37,637 bases of DNA. Origin: Burkholderiales bacterium. GTDB lineage: Bacteria; Pseudomonadota; Gammaproteobacteria; Burkholderiales; Burkholderiaceae_E. The position numbers and the translations under genes are program-made. Numbering within the stretch: position 1 is the stretch's first letter; each line of letters starts with the position of its first letter. Location: the NCBI GenBank assembly GCA_947487165.1, contig CANKWX010000039.1, positions 1 through 37,637 of the forward strand, read 5' to 3'. Positions 1-8,362 of the stretch are shown one piece after another. A model generated the notes under the pieces. It saw nothing but the letters and a program-made list of their open reading frames with translations. It did not search any database and had not been told where the DNA came from.

Positions 1-877
1 CCATTCGCAATTGCTCGGTCGAGCGGGCTTTCAGGGCGATGGCCCGCTCGATGGCCTGCTCGACGGTCTGGCCACGCACATGCATGGCCGGCACCAGCCG
101 CACCGGAAAGTCGTGAGCACCGGTGATTTGCAGCAGCTCGTCGATGGCGGCCTGCGGCAGCGGTGTGGCCAGATCGGTCGCGGTGGTGACACCGGCCCGC
201 ACAGCCAGTTTGGCAAAAGCCAGCACGCCGGCACGGTCACCAGCCATCGCGGCCTTGTCGAGGCCGACTTTTTCGAGCACCGGCGTCATCGCCTCGGGGC
301 CCTTGAGCTCGCCATTAGGCAGGCCGTCGGTACCGAGCATGATGCCCGGATGGTCATGGCCGGTTCGCAGAAAACCGGCCAACTCGAGCGCCAGGGTGTT
401 GGCATTGGTGATGTGGCCGCTGGCGTGAGTCACCGCGATCGGGCGTTGTGTGCTCACGCCATCGAGGTCGTGCCGGTTACAGCGGCGCTCGCCGAAATAG
501 ATCGGGTCAAACCCCCAGCCGATCAGCGCCTCGGTCGGGCTCGCCAGATGCGACTGGGCCTCGCGCAGTCGCTCGACCACCGCCTCGATTGATCGGGCGC
601 CCGGCCAGACGCGACCATCGGGGTCGCTGCGGTCGTGAAAGCCGCAATAGACATAGCGCCAGTTGACGCCCTCGCCGATATGGCTGTGGCCTTCGACGAA
701 ACCCGGCACCAGCACCTTGTCGATGAAGCGCTCATCCAGATCGAAGCGACCCCAGCCCCTGAGTTCATCGAGGGTGCCGGTGCCAAGGATGCGCCCGTCA
801 CGCACCGCGACATGGGTGGTGTCGGTGCGGGTCGGATTCAGGGTGATGATGCGGCGTGCAGCGTAGACGATCGTCAT
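1..877 (-). CDS. Amidohydrolase family 3 (YtcJ-like) protein, C-terminus cut by window edge
   Basis: A metal-dependent amidohydrolase predicted to cleave an amide or related C-N bond; its substrate is unknown. The reading frame opens with ATG at 877 (MTIVYAARRIITLNP) and runs off the left edge without a stop, giving about 292 residues of a family usually near 550. The metal-binding signature VPGFVEGHSH lies at residues 57-66 (H64, H66). Further on, a stretch RPIAVTHASGHITNAN (about 145-160) matches the conserved region of the YtcJ/amidohydrolase_3 group. It starts 37 bases after the CoA-transferase stop on the same strand, so it is probably the last gene of the grdB-like/CoA-transferase operon. 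No convincing Shine-Dalgarno sequence precedes the ATG. The family call is firm; the substrate is open. Confidence 0.85.
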   Translation of the reverse strand, partial: MTIVYAARRIITLNPTRTDTTHVAVRDGRILGTGTLDELRGWGRFDLDERFIDKVLVPGFVEGHSHIGEGVNWRYVYCGFHDRSDPDGRVWPGARSIEAVVERLREAQSHLASPTEALIGWGFDPIYFGERRCNRHDLDGVSTQRPIAVTHASGHITNANTLALELAGFLRTGHDHPGIMLGTDGLPNGELKGPEAMTPVLEKVGLDKAAMAGDRAGVLAFAKLAVRAGVTTATDLATPLPQAAIDELLQITGAHDFPVRLVPAMHVRGQTVEQAIERAIALKARSTEQLRM

Positions 878-914
878 GGCAGTGGCGGATTCGCAGTCGG
901 GTGGCAGGGGCGGC

Positions 915-2114
915 TCAGACGACCTTGTCGGCCCGCAACGCGGCGATGGCTTGCGCGTCGTAGCCGATCGATGAAAGCACCTCGTCGGTATGCTCGCCGG
1001 GCAGGGCAATCGGGCGATCGAGGCCGCCGGTGCCGTGTGCCATCCTGAACGCCGACCCGGCCAGGCGCACCGGCCCGTAGGGCGTGCTCACCTCCTGAAT
1101 CATGTCGCGATGAGCCAGTTGCGGATGCGCGGTGACATCGGCAATTGAGTTGACCTGCCCGCAGGGTGCATCCGCGTCGATCAGCCGGCGCTCCCACGAT
1201 GCCGGATCGCCGTCTTGCATCGCATGCTCGATCAGCTCGCGCAGCGCCACCTTGTTGGCCGATCGGCTCGGCCAGTCCGCAAAACGCGGATCGCGCAGCG
1301 CGTCCTCGCGGCCCAGCGCGCGCATGAGGTTGTCAAACTGCTTATCGGTCAGCACGGCGAGTACGAGAAAGCCATTGCCGCAGCGAAAGCGATCGGCGGT
1401 TGGCTTGCCACTCACCGAGCCATTGCCGAGTTGCTGATGGCGCTGTCCGGTGGTGGTGTATTCGGCGACCTGCCCTGACAGAAATCCCACCATCGAGTCG
1501 AGCATCGCGACATCGACGAATTGCCCTTCGCCGGTATGGGTGCGCTGATAAAGCGCCGAGGCGATCGCAAAGGCCGCGGTGATGCCGGTGGTGATGTCGG
1601 CGACTGCAAATCCGGCGCGCATCGGCCCGTTGACCGGCTCGCCGGTGAGCGACATCAGACCCGACATCGCCTGGATCTTGCCGTCAAAGCTTGCGGTGCC
1701 GCGCTCGGGTCCGGTGCTGCCAAAGCCCGAGATGCCGCAGTAGATGAGCCGGGGGTTGATCTTCGAGAGCTGCGACCAGCCCATGCCGCGCCGCTCGAGT
1801 ACGCCGGGGCGAAAGTTCTCGCAGACCACATCAACCTCTGCGGCCAGTCGCTCGACGATCTCGCGGGCCGCAGGCTTGGTGAGATCGAGCGTCATGCTGC
1901 GCTTGTTGGCATTGACCGCCATCCAGGACGGACTGAGCTGACGCTGCGTCCACTCTGAGCTTGAGCCCGACAGCCGCATTGCGTCGCCCTCGACGGCTTC
2001 GATCTTGATGACATCGGCCCCCTGGACTGCAAGCTGGAAGGTGCAAAAGGGCCCGGCCAGATAGTGGGTGAAGTCGAGGATGCGAACGCCCGCGAAGGCT
2101 TTGGCCTGGTTCAT
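915..2114 (-). CDS. CaiB/BaiF family (class III) CoA transferase
   Basis: A class III CoA transferase of 399 residues, expected to move CoA between carboxylic acids in the cytoplasm. The N-terminus (LAGVRILDF-type: FAGVRILDFTHYLAGPFCT, residues 7-25), the block GADVIKIE (32-39) and the GEP...ADITTG block (159-177) are family hallmarks; D173 aligns with the catalytic aspartate. The open frame extends further upstream, but the ATG at 2114 was chosen because it begins the canonical N-terminus and overlaps the TGA of the grdB-like gene (ATGA at 2111-2114), which implies translational coupling. Length is normal for the family. The substrate cannot be told from sequence; carnitine, formyl-CoA, succinyl-CoA and mesaconyl-CoA enzymes all share this fold. 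Confidence 0.93.
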   Translation of the reverse strand: MNQAKAFAGVRILDFTHYLAGPFCTFQLAVQGADVIKIEAVEGDAMRLSGSSSEWTQRQLSPSWMAVNANKRSMTLDLTKPAAREIVERLAAEVDVVCENFRPGVLERRGMGWSQLSKINPRLIYCGISGFGSTGPERGTASFDGKIQAMSGLMSLTGEPVNGPMRAGFAVADITTGITAAFAIASALYQRTHTGEGQFVDVAMLDSMVGFLSGQVAEYTTTGQRHQQLGNGSVSGKPTADRFRCGNGFLVLAVLTDKQFDNLMRALGREDALRDPRFADWPSRSANKVALRELIEHAMQDGDPASWERRLIDADAPCGQVNSIADVTAHPQLAHRDMIQEVSTPYGPVRLAGSAFRMAHGTGGLDRPIALPGEHTDEVLSSIGYDAQAIAALRADKVV

Positions 2115-3058
2115 GAGCCTGTGTCCCGGGCGATCGCGGCATCGCGCACGCCCTGAGCGATCGACTTGATCTGATCGTTGGCTGCGCGACGGCGCGCGAT
2201 TTCTTCGGCGCTCAGACGCGACAGATCGAGATAGTCGAGGCGCCACTCGGGGCGGCCATTCCAGCGCAGAGGATTTTGCACGGTGGTGCGGGGTGCGACC
2301 GCAGACTCCAGCACCCGCAGCGCGAGCTCGAGCGTGGCGTCCTGCGATGCCGGGTCATGAGGGCGCGCCGCGGCATTGCCAAGCGGAAAGTCGCTGAACA
2401 GAAATCGCGGCACGCCACACATCTCGACGATGTCCTTGGCCGCGCCCATGACCACCGTCGGGATGCCATTGGCCTCGAGGTGCCTTGCGGTCAGGCTGAT
2501 CGTCTGATGGCAGATCGGGCAGTTGGCCACCAGTACGGCGGCATCGACCCGGTCGGCCTTGCAGATTGCCAGCACTTCGGCAGCATCGGTGGTGAGGGTG
2601 TGGCGCTGGCTGCGGTTGGTGGGCACGCCCACAAAGCGGGGCGCGATCTCGCCGATGCGTCCGCTGGCAGCCGCGCGCCGCAGCGCGGGCAGCGGGAACC
2701 AGGTGTTGGCGTCATCAGTCAGGTGATCGCGATCGATGCCGACATGCGAGACACGCAGATCGTGATCGATCGAGGTGTCGCCGGTATAGACCTTGTAGAA
2801 CTTGGCAGCCGCGTTGTAGGGCGCACCGGCGCCCTGCGGCCCCTTGTCGGGCTGAAAGGGCGCTGCAGTGGTGAGCAGCGCCACGCGTGAGCGCGACAGG
2901 GGTTTGTCAAGCGTCTGGAAGGGCACGTCGGTGTACTGCGCATAGCGATAGGGATTGCCGTAGCCCAGCGCGTTGTACCAGTCGTGCGTGCGGCGGATAT
3001 ACGGGATCGGGACGTCCCACAGTGGCGCCATATCCGGCAGTTCCTGTTCGTCTGACAT
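2111..3058 (-). CDS. GrdB-family protein (glycine/sarcosine/betaine reductase component B-like), cysteine form
   Basis: A 315-residue homologue of the substrate-binding B component of clostridial glycine/sarcosine/betaine reductases. Recognisable blocks are VSHVGIDRDHLTDDANTWFP (103-122), IGEIAPRFVG (135-144) and VLVANCPICHQT (175-186). In the Stickland enzymes a selenocysteine occupies a U-x-x-C site; here the site is an ordinary C180-x-x-C183 with TGC codons. No GrdA, GrdC/D or thioredoxin partners are visible, so it is unlikely to work as a standard Stickland reductase. The start has a good ribosome site (AGGAGA, 8-9 bases before ATG), and a TTGACA promoter lies upstream. The stop overlaps the start of the CoA transferase, suggesting that the two proteins act on one compound. 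The family call is good; the reaction is unknown. Confidence 0.8.
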   Translation of the reverse strand: MSDEQELPDMAPLWDVPIPYIRRTHDWYNALGYGNPYRYAQYTDVPFQTLDKPLSRSRVALLTTAAPFQPDKGPQGAGAPYNAAAKFYKVYTGDTSIDHDLRVSHVGIDRDHLTDDANTWFPLPALRRAAASGRIGEIAPRFVGVPTNRSQRHTLTTDAAEVLAICKADRVDAAVLVANCPICHQTISLTARHLEANGIPTVVMGAAKDIVEMCGVPRFLFSDFPLGNAAARPHDPASQDATLELALRVLESAVAPRTTVQNPLRWNGRPEWRLDYLDLSRLSAEEIARRRAANDQIKSIAQGVRDAAIARDTGS

Positions 3059-3113
3059 GTCCTGTCTCCTGTAGTTGGCTCACTGCTGCATTCGGCACGC
3101 CAGCCGCTCTGGC

Positions 3114-3141
3114 AGGGTAGCCGCGGTGCATGGCTTGTCAA
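3114..3141 (-). promoter_or_regulatory. Putative sigma-70 promoter of the grdB-like/CoA-transferase operon
   Basis: On the minus strand a perfect -35 hexamer TTGACA (3136-3141) is followed after 16 bases by TACCCT (3114-3119), a weak -10. It lies about 56 bases upstream of the grdB-like start, inside the 194-base gap that also serves the divergent MFS gene. No equally good plus-strand promoter was seen. The -35 is convincing; the -10 is poor, so an activator may be needed. Confidence 0.45.
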
Positions 3142-3252
3142 GTTTGCGGCTCGAGGCCGGATGCTCTCGCAGGCCTGGGTTTTGCCGGTTTGCGATTGCC
3201 GGAACGCCCGGCACGGCACGATCGGTCGGTGTGGGACACAATCGACCCTCTA

Positions 3253-4515
3253 ATGAAAGCTTTTCACGGTTGGCGCATGGTCGCCGCGGGCACCACCCTG
3301 CAACTGCTTCAGGCCGCCCTGATGCAGCAGGCCTTCGGTGCCTATGTGGCAGTGCTCGCCGCTGAAAAAGGCTGGAGCAAGACTGCGCTGTCGGCCGGTG
3401 CGGCGCTGCAGTCGATGGAGTCCGCGGTCATCGGCCCGGCACTCGGCTGGTTGTGCGACCGCGTCGGACCCTATCGCTTGATCCGGGCTGGCGTCGTGAT
3501 CTTCGGCGCCGGCATGATCGCGCTCAGCCGGGTCGAGTCGCTCGGTGGTTTTTATGCGGCGCTGATCGTGATCGCGCTCGGGACCAGCCTGGCCGGCTAT
3601 TTCCCGATCAACATTGCGGTGATTCACTGGTTCGAGCGCTACCGGGCCAGAGCGCTGTCGATTGTCGGCCTCGGCATGGCGGTGGGCGGCCTGTTCGTGC
3701 CGTTGGTGGCCGGCTCGATGCAGATCTTCGGATGGCGCTCGACCGCGATGTGGTCCGGTGTGCTGATCATCGTGCTGTGCGGGCCGATTTCGCTGCTCTT
3801 CAAGGATCGCCCGCAAGCGCTCGGCCAGGAGATCGACGGCGACTGGGCCGCGGCCAAGGCCGCCGGCGGCAATGCTTCCGATGATGAGGCGGTCGAGTTC
3901 ACCGCCCGTGAGGCGCTGCGCACACGGGCCTTCTGGCTGGTCTCGCTTGGCCACGGCTTTGCGCTGCTGGCGGTTACCGCCGTCAATGTGCATGCGATCA
4001 CGCTGATCAAGGAGTCGCTCGGCTATACCGTGGCACAGGCCTCGCTGGTCATTACGCTGATGACCGCCGCGCAGGTTGTCGGCGTGCTGGCCGGCATGGC
4101 CTTCGGTGATCGGCTCAACAAGCGATTGGTGGCGGCCTTTTGCATGCTGATGCATGGCGTCGGGCTGATGCTGCTGGCCTGGGCACAGGGTCCGGTGATG
4201 CTGACCGGATTCGCGCTGCTGCATGGCGCGGCCTGGGGTTTGCGCGGGCCGCTGATGCAGGCGATCCGGGCCGATTATTTCGGGCGTCGCTCGATCGGCA
4301 TGATCATGGGCCTGTCGACGCTGATCGTGGCAATCGGCCAGATCGGCGGCCCGATGATCGCCGGTGGCATGGCTGACATGACCGGCAGTTACCGAAGCGG
4401 CTTTACCGTGCTCGCGGTGCTGGTGGGCCTCGGCTCATTGCTGTTCTACTTCGGCAGTCCGCCGCCACGACCGGTTCGGGCTGCTGCGACCGACTCTGCG
4501 GCGAATGCCCTTTGA
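3253..4515 (+). CDS. MFS transporter (monocarboxylate/oxalate-formate antiporter-like)
   Basis: A 12-helix major facilitator of 420 residues for a small, probably anionic, solute at the inner membrane. The first helix opens with FHGWRMVAAGTTLQ, a start pattern common in monocarboxylate-type MFS carriers. The loop after helix 2 carries LGWLCDRVGPYRLIRAG, the MFS signature between helices 2 and 3, and a hydrophilic central loop (about residues 185-220) separates the two six-helix halves. The frame is open further upstream, but ATG 3253 is preferred because the upstream segment is charged and non-conserved. It is divergent from the grdB-like operon and 83 bases upstream of the acyl-CoA dehydrogenase. 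Uptake of the compound degraded by the neighbours is likely but not shown. Confidence 0.9.
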   Translation: MKAFHGWRMVAAGTTLQLLQAALMQQAFGAYVAVLAAEKGWSKTALSAGAALQSMESAVIGPALGWLCDRVGPYRLIRAGVVIFGAGMIALSRVESLGGFYAALIVIALGTSLAGYFPINIAVIHWFERYRARALSIVGLGMAVGGLFVPLVAGSMQIFGWRSTAMWSGVLIIVLCGPISLLFKDRPQALGQEIDGDWAAAKAAGGNASDDEAVEFTAREALRTRAFWLVSLGHGFALLAVTAVNVHAITLIKESLGYTVAQASLVITLMTAAQVVGVLAGMAFGDRLNKRLVAAFCMLMHGVGLMLLAWAQGPVMLTGFALLHGAAWGLRGPLMQAIRADYFGRRSIGMIMGLSTLIVAIGQIGGPMIAGGMADMTGSYRSGFTVLAVLVGLGSLLFYFGSPPPRPVRAAATDSAANAL

Positions 4516-4598
4516 TCGAAACACGCTTCAACCCGACAATGGCGCTTCGCACCTGACTCGCTCCGCCGTTCAATTCCGTTTGCCTGAGTAATCCGACC

Positions 4599-5756
4599 AT
4601 GCCTGCTGCCACCGACCATCTCGACATCCGCGACGCTGTACGCGCCCTGTGCGCCCAATACCCCGACGAATACTTCCGCAAGGTTGATGCGGCCCGCGCC
4701 TATCCTGAAGCTTTCGTCGATGCCTTGACCCGTGCCGGCTGGATGGCGGCGCTCATTCCGCAGGAATACGGCGGCTCGGGGCTGGGGCTGGTCGAGGCCT
4801 CGGTCATCATGGAAGAGATCAACCGTTGCGGCGGTAACTCCGGCGCCTGTCATGGTCAGATGTACAACATGGGTACGCTGCTGCGCCACGGCTCGGCCGA
4901 GCAAAAGCAGCGCTGGCTGCCCAAGATCGCCACCGGCGACTTGCGCCTGCAGTCGATGGGCGTGACCGAGCCCACCACCGGCACCGACACCACCCGCATC
5001 AAGACCACCGCGGTGCGCCAGGGTGACCGTTATGTCATCAACGGCCAGAAGGTCTGGATCTCGCGGGTTCAGCATTCCGACCTGATGATCCTGCTGGCCC
5101 GCACCACGCCGCTCGATCAGGTCGCCCGCAAATCCGAAGGCATGTCGATCTTCGTGGTCGACCTGCGCGATGCGATCGGCCACGGCCTGACCGTGCGCCC
5201 GATCCCCAATCTGGTCAATCACGAGACCAACGAGCTGTTCTTCGAAAACCTCGAGATTCCTGCCGAAAACCTGATCGGCGAAGAAGGGCAGGGCTTCAAG
5301 TACATCCTCGATGGCCTGAACGCCGAGCGCGCCCTGATCGCAGCCGAATGCATCGGCGACGGCTACTGGTTCATCGACCGGGTCACCGCCTACACCAAGG
5401 ATCGCGTGGTGTTTGGCCGTCCGATCGGCCAGAACCAGGGCGTGCAGTTTCCGATCGCCGAGGCCTATATCGAGGTCGAGGCGGCCAACCTGATGCGCTG
5501 GAAGGCCTGCGAGCTTTTCGATGCCCGCAAGCCCTGCGGTGCCGAGGCCAATATGGCGAAATATCTGGCCGCCAAGGCGTCCTGGGAGGCGGCCAATGCC
5601 TGCCTGCAATTCCATGGCGGCTTCGGCTTTGCCTGCGAATACGACGTTGAGCGAAAGTTCCGCGAAACCCGCCTGTACCAGGTCGCGCCGATCTCGACCA
5701 ATCTGATTCTGTCGTATGTGGCCGAGCATGTGCTCGGTTTGCCGCGCTCGTTCTGA
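4599..5756 (+). CDS. Acyl-CoA dehydrogenase family protein
   Basis: An FAD-dependent acyl-CoA dehydrogenase of 385 residues, expected to introduce an alpha-beta double bond into an acyl-CoA and pass electrons to ETF. The FAD/substrate block reads MGVTEPTTGTDT (120-131), followed by GQKVWIS (149-155); the C-terminal helix domain contains FGRPIGQNQGVQF and LQFHGGFGFACEYDVER (336-352). The site that holds the catalytic glutamate in short- and medium-chain enzymes reads LYQVAP, with Q361 instead of Glu. E243 in LDGLNAERA sits where isovaleryl-CoA dehydrogenase has its base, so a branched-chain-type mechanism is plausible (inference). No strong ribosome site precedes the ATG. A hairpin follows the stop. 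Confidence 0.92.
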   Translation: MPAATDHLDIRDAVRALCAQYPDEYFRKVDAARAYPEAFVDALTRAGWMAALIPQEYGGSGLGLVEASVIMEEINRCGGNSGACHGQMYNMGTLLRHGSAEQKQRWLPKIATGDLRLQSMGVTEPTTGTDTTRIKTTAVRQGDRYVINGQKVWISRVQHSDLMILLARTTPLDQVARKSEGMSIFVVDLRDAIGHGLTVRPIPNLVNHETNELFFENLEIPAENLIGEEGQGFKYILDGLNAERALIAAECIGDGYWFIDRVTAYTKDRVVFGRPIGQNQGVQFPIAEAYIEVEAANLMRWKACELFDARKPCGAEANMAKYLAAKASWEAANACLQFHGGFGFACEYDVERKFRETRLYQVAPISTNLILSYVAEHVLGLPRSF

Positions 5757-5765
5757 GCGGCATCT

Positions 5766-5782
5766 GCCCGCCTCAGGCGGGC
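5766..5782. terminator. Hairpin between convergent genes
   Basis: A perfect 7-bp stem GCCCGCC/GGCGGGC with a TCA loop sits in the 36-base gap between the convergent acyl-CoA dehydrogenase and tetR genes. There is no U-tract on either strand, so it could be a weak bidirectional terminator or an mRNA-end stabiliser. Confidence 0.5.
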
Positions 5783-5792
5783 GGCACCGGAT

Positions 5793-6497
5793 TCAGTCGA
5801 GATAGGGTGCCAGGTAGGCTTCCGACATCGCGACGCATTCTTCGACGAGGAGCTGGGCGTTGCGCGCAGGCATCAGGCTGGCCAGATCAAGCAGGGCGGC
5901 TGCGGCGGTGATGCCGGCCAGCATGATGCGTTTGGCGGTCGCCGGCGTTATCGAGGGCTTTCGCTTGCGGATGAACTTGGCGCAGTCCTCGGCGAGCTGC
6001 TCAGTGTGTTTCTGATCCCAGAGCCAGAGCTCGGGCGAATGCTGCATCGCCCGTCGTGTCGAGCCGCCACCCGGCGAGTTCATCCTGAGGTAGAAGGCTT
6101 TTCGAAGGGTCTCGGCAAGCGGTGTTCGCCAGTCGGGCGAGCTGGCGATCCTCGAAAAGGATGCGACCAGGAAATCTTGGCGGGACATCGTGACATGCAC
6201 GATCAGCGCCCTCAGGATCGCGAGCTTGTCCGGGTAATCACGATAGATGGTGGCGGTGCTGACCTGGGCGCGATGCGCGACCGCGGTGGTGCTCAGGCCT
6301 TCGAAACCCTTCTCGTCGAGGATCTCGGCGGCGGCGGCGAGTATCGGTGACAGGGCCCTCGGCTGTACCTCAGCGGGTGCTGCGTCGGCGGTTTTGCGGC
6401 CGCTCTTGGCTGCCTTGCCGGGCTTGGCTGCAGTGCTGGGCTTGGCTGCGGTGGTTGGCTTGGCCGTGGCACTGGACTTACTGCGTTGTGATGTCAT
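5793..6497 (-). CDS. TetR family transcriptional regulator with Ala/Lys/Pro-rich N-terminal tail
   Basis: A 234-residue TetR-type repressor. The DNA-binding domain starts near residue 50 (SPILAAAAEILDEKGFEGLSTTAVAHRA) and contains the recognition helix region VSTATIYRDYPDK, a textbook TetR helix-turn-helix. The C-terminal half is the variable ligand-binding domain. The first 45 residues are low complexity, with repeated AAKP units, resembling histone-H1-like tails; such tails often add non-specific DNA contacts (inference). The gene lies 31 bases downstream of an acyl-CoA ligase and has its own promoter/operator in that gap. TetR proteins beside acyl-CoA ligases and dehydrogenases commonly respond to acyl-CoA esters, so it may control the ligase and the acyl-CoA dehydrogenase that converges on it. 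Confidence 0.9.
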   Translation of the reverse strand: MTSQRSKSSATAKPTTAAKPSTAAKPGKAAKSGRKTADAAPAEVQPRALSPILAAAAEILDEKGFEGLSTTAVAHRAQVSTATIYRDYPDKLAILRALIVHVTMSRQDFLVASFSRIASSPDWRTPLAETLRKAFYLRMNSPGGGSTRRAMQHSPELWLWDQKHTEQLAEDCAKFIRKRKPSITPATAKRIMLAGITAAAALLDLASLMPARNAQLLVEECVAMSEAYLAPYLD

Positions 6498-6503
6498 AGC
6501 GAG

Positions 6504-6532
6504 AATATAGCCTAATCCTAAAGGATTATCAG
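6504..6532 (-). promoter_or_regulatory. tetR promoter with embedded palindromic operator
   Basis: On the minus strand CTGATA (6527-6532, 4/6 of the -35 consensus) and TATATT (6504-6509, 5/6 of the -10) are separated by 17 bases. The palindrome TAATCCTAAAGGATTA (6513-6528; 6-bp arms, 4-base centre) fills the spacer, exactly where an autorepressor would block RNA polymerase. The predicted transcript start (about 6497) coincides with the tetR ATG, and no Shine-Dalgarno sequence is present, so the mRNA may be leaderless. A lone TAATCC half-site occurs at 4589-4594, just before the acyl-CoA dehydrogenase start. Confidence 0.6.
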
Positions 6533-8232
6533 GCAGTTTTCTGGTCGGTCAGCCCGAGGGCGTCGATGGTCTGCTGGCGCATGAGGTACTTCTGGACCTT
6601 GCCCGTAATGGTCATCGGGAAGGCCTCTACGAAGCGTACATGACGCGGGATCTTGTAATGCGCGATCTGGCCGCGGCAGAACTCGCGAATCTCGTCTGGC
6701 GTTGCGGTTTGTCCACTGCGAAGCATGATCCAGGCACACAACTCTTCGCCGTACTTCGGGTCGGGCACACCAACGACCTGGACATCCTGCACCTTGGGGT
6801 GCCGGTAGAGAAACTCCTCGATCTCGCGCGGATAGACATTCTCGCCGCCTCGAATGACCATGTCCTTGAGACGGCCCACGATATTGACGTAGCCCTCCTC
6901 GTCCATGGTGGCCAGATCGCCGGTATGCATCCAGCCGGCTTCATCCACCGCTTCGCGGGTCTTGCCGGGGTCGTTCCAGTAGCCGCGCATCACCGAATAG
7001 CCCCGGGTACAAAACTCGCCGGTGACGCCGCGCGGCACGATGCGACCCTGCGGATCGACGATCTTGACCTCGATATGCGGCTGAACTCGCCCGACCGTCG
7101 AGACCCGTCGCTCCAGCGGATCGTCGACCGAGCTTTGCGTAGAGACCGGCGAGGTCTCGGTCATGCCGTAGGCGATCGTCATCTCGCGCAGATGCATCTG
7201 CGACTGCACCCGCTTCATCACCTCGATCGGGCAGGGCGAGCCGGCCATGATGCCGGTGCGCAGCGACGACAGGTCGAATTCGGCAAAGCGCGGATGGTCG
7301 AGCTCGGCAATGAACATCGTCGGCACGCCGTAGAGCGCGGTGCAGCGCTCGGCCTGCACCGTCTCGAGCACCGCCAGCGGATCGAAGGCATCAGACGGAT
7401 AGACCATGGCCGCACCATGGGTCATGCAGCCGAGGTTGGCCATCACCATGCCGAAGCAGTGATAAAGCGGCACCGGCGCGCACAGCCGGTCTTCATGCGT
7501 CAGCCGGATGGCCTCGCCGACGAAAAAGCCGTTGTTCAGGATATTGCGATGAGTGAGCGTCGCGCCCTTCGGAAAACCGGTGGTGCCCGAGGTGAACTGG
7601 ATGTTGATCGGGTCGTCGAACTGCAGGGTGCCTGCGAGCTCGGCAAGTTGCGCGCGCTGCGCCTCACCGCCTGCATTGGCGACCTCGTCAAAGTTCACCA
7701 TGCCCGGGGTCGACGCTGCGCCGAGCCGGATCACACTGCGCAGGTGAGGCAGTGCCGCGGCGTGAAGGTCATGGGGTGCGGCGCTCGCGAGCTCAGGCGC
7801 GAGATCGAGCACGATCGCCAGATAGTCGCTGGTCTTGAGAGCCGGCGCCAGCACCAGCGCCTTGCACTCGACCTTGTTCAGCGCGTATTCGAGTTCGGCG
7901 CGGCGATAGGCCGGATTGATGTTGACCAGGATCAGGCCCGCCTTGGCGGTTGCGAACTGCATCAGCGTCCATTCCGAGCAGTTGGGCGCCCAGATCCCGA
8001 TGCGGTCACCCGGCACCAGGCCGATCGCGAGCAGACCGGCCGCCAGCGCATCGACGCGTGCGCCGAGTTCGGCCCATGTCCATCGCACATCCTGGTGACG
8101 CACGATCAGCGCATCGCGATCGGGATAGCGCGCAACCGTGCGATCGAAGGCGGCACCGATGGTCTCGCCAATCAGTTTCGCTTCAGACGTGCCGTGGTCG
8201 TAAGACAGGGAGGACAGGGTGGTCGGGGGCAT
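6529..8232 (-). CDS. AMP-binding acyl-CoA ligase (fatty-acyl-CoA synthetase-like)
   Basis: A 567-residue ANL-superfamily ligase that activates a carboxylic acid as an acyl-adenylate and then as a CoA thioester. The phosphate-binding loop [11 protein letters not shown] is at 213-223; [31 protein letters not shown] and [14 protein letters not shown] follow in the expected order, and the C-terminal catalytic lysine motif TGKVQK lies near the end. Length and motif order match the AMP-binding fatty-acid/short-chain acid ligases common in proteobacteria. Substrate chain length cannot be read from the sequence. It precedes tetR by 31 bases; the 183 bases upstream contain the end hairpin of the aminotransferase operon and presumably its own promoter. 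Confidence 0.93.
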   Translation of the reverse strand: MPPTTLSSLSYDHGTSEAKLIGETIGAAFDRTVARYPDRDALIVRHQDVRWTWAELGARVDALAAGLLAIGLVPGDRIGIWAPNCSEWTLMQFATAKAGLILVNINPAYRRAELEYALNKVECKALVLAPALKTSDYLAIVLDLAPELASAAPHDLHAAALPHLRSVIRLGAASTPGMVNFDEVANAGGEAQRAQLAELAGTLQFDDPINIQFTSGTTGFPKGATLTHRNILNNGFFVGEAIRLTHEDRLCAPVPLYHCFGMVMANLGCMTHGAAMVYPSDAFDPLAVLETVQAERCTALYGVPTMFIAELDHPRFAEFDLSSLRTGIMAGSPCPIEVMKRVQSQMHLREMTIAYGMTETSPVSTQSSVDDPLERRVSTVGRVQPHIEVKIVDPQGRIVPRGVTGEFCTRGYSVMRGYWNDPGKTREAVDEAGWMHTGDLATMDEEGYVNIVGRLKDMVIRGGENVYPREIEEFLYRHPKVQDVQVVGVPDPKYGEELCAWIMLRSGQTATPDEIREFCRGQIAHYKIPRHVRFVEAFPMTITGKVQKYLMRQQTIDALGLTDQKTA

Positions 8233-8362
8233 GGCTGGCTCTGCAGAGTGCGCCTTGTACGGCTTGCCGGCATCCTATCCGACTCCAAAGCGCCTGCCCA
8301 CTGCAGAATCGACCGGCACTGCTCGAGCGCAAGCTCCCGGAATAGGGAAAGATTTTTTTCCA

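Noticed and set aside
2491-2560. Possible selenocysteine (UGA) in the GrdB-like active site
   Set aside because: Both positions of the CPIC motif are TGC codons and no in-frame TGA occurs there, so no recoding element is needed.
4446-5729. A 427-codon minus-strand frame opposite the acyl-CoA dehydrogenase
   Set aside because: Shadow of a gene with complete acyl-CoA dehydrogenase motifs; no homology of its own.
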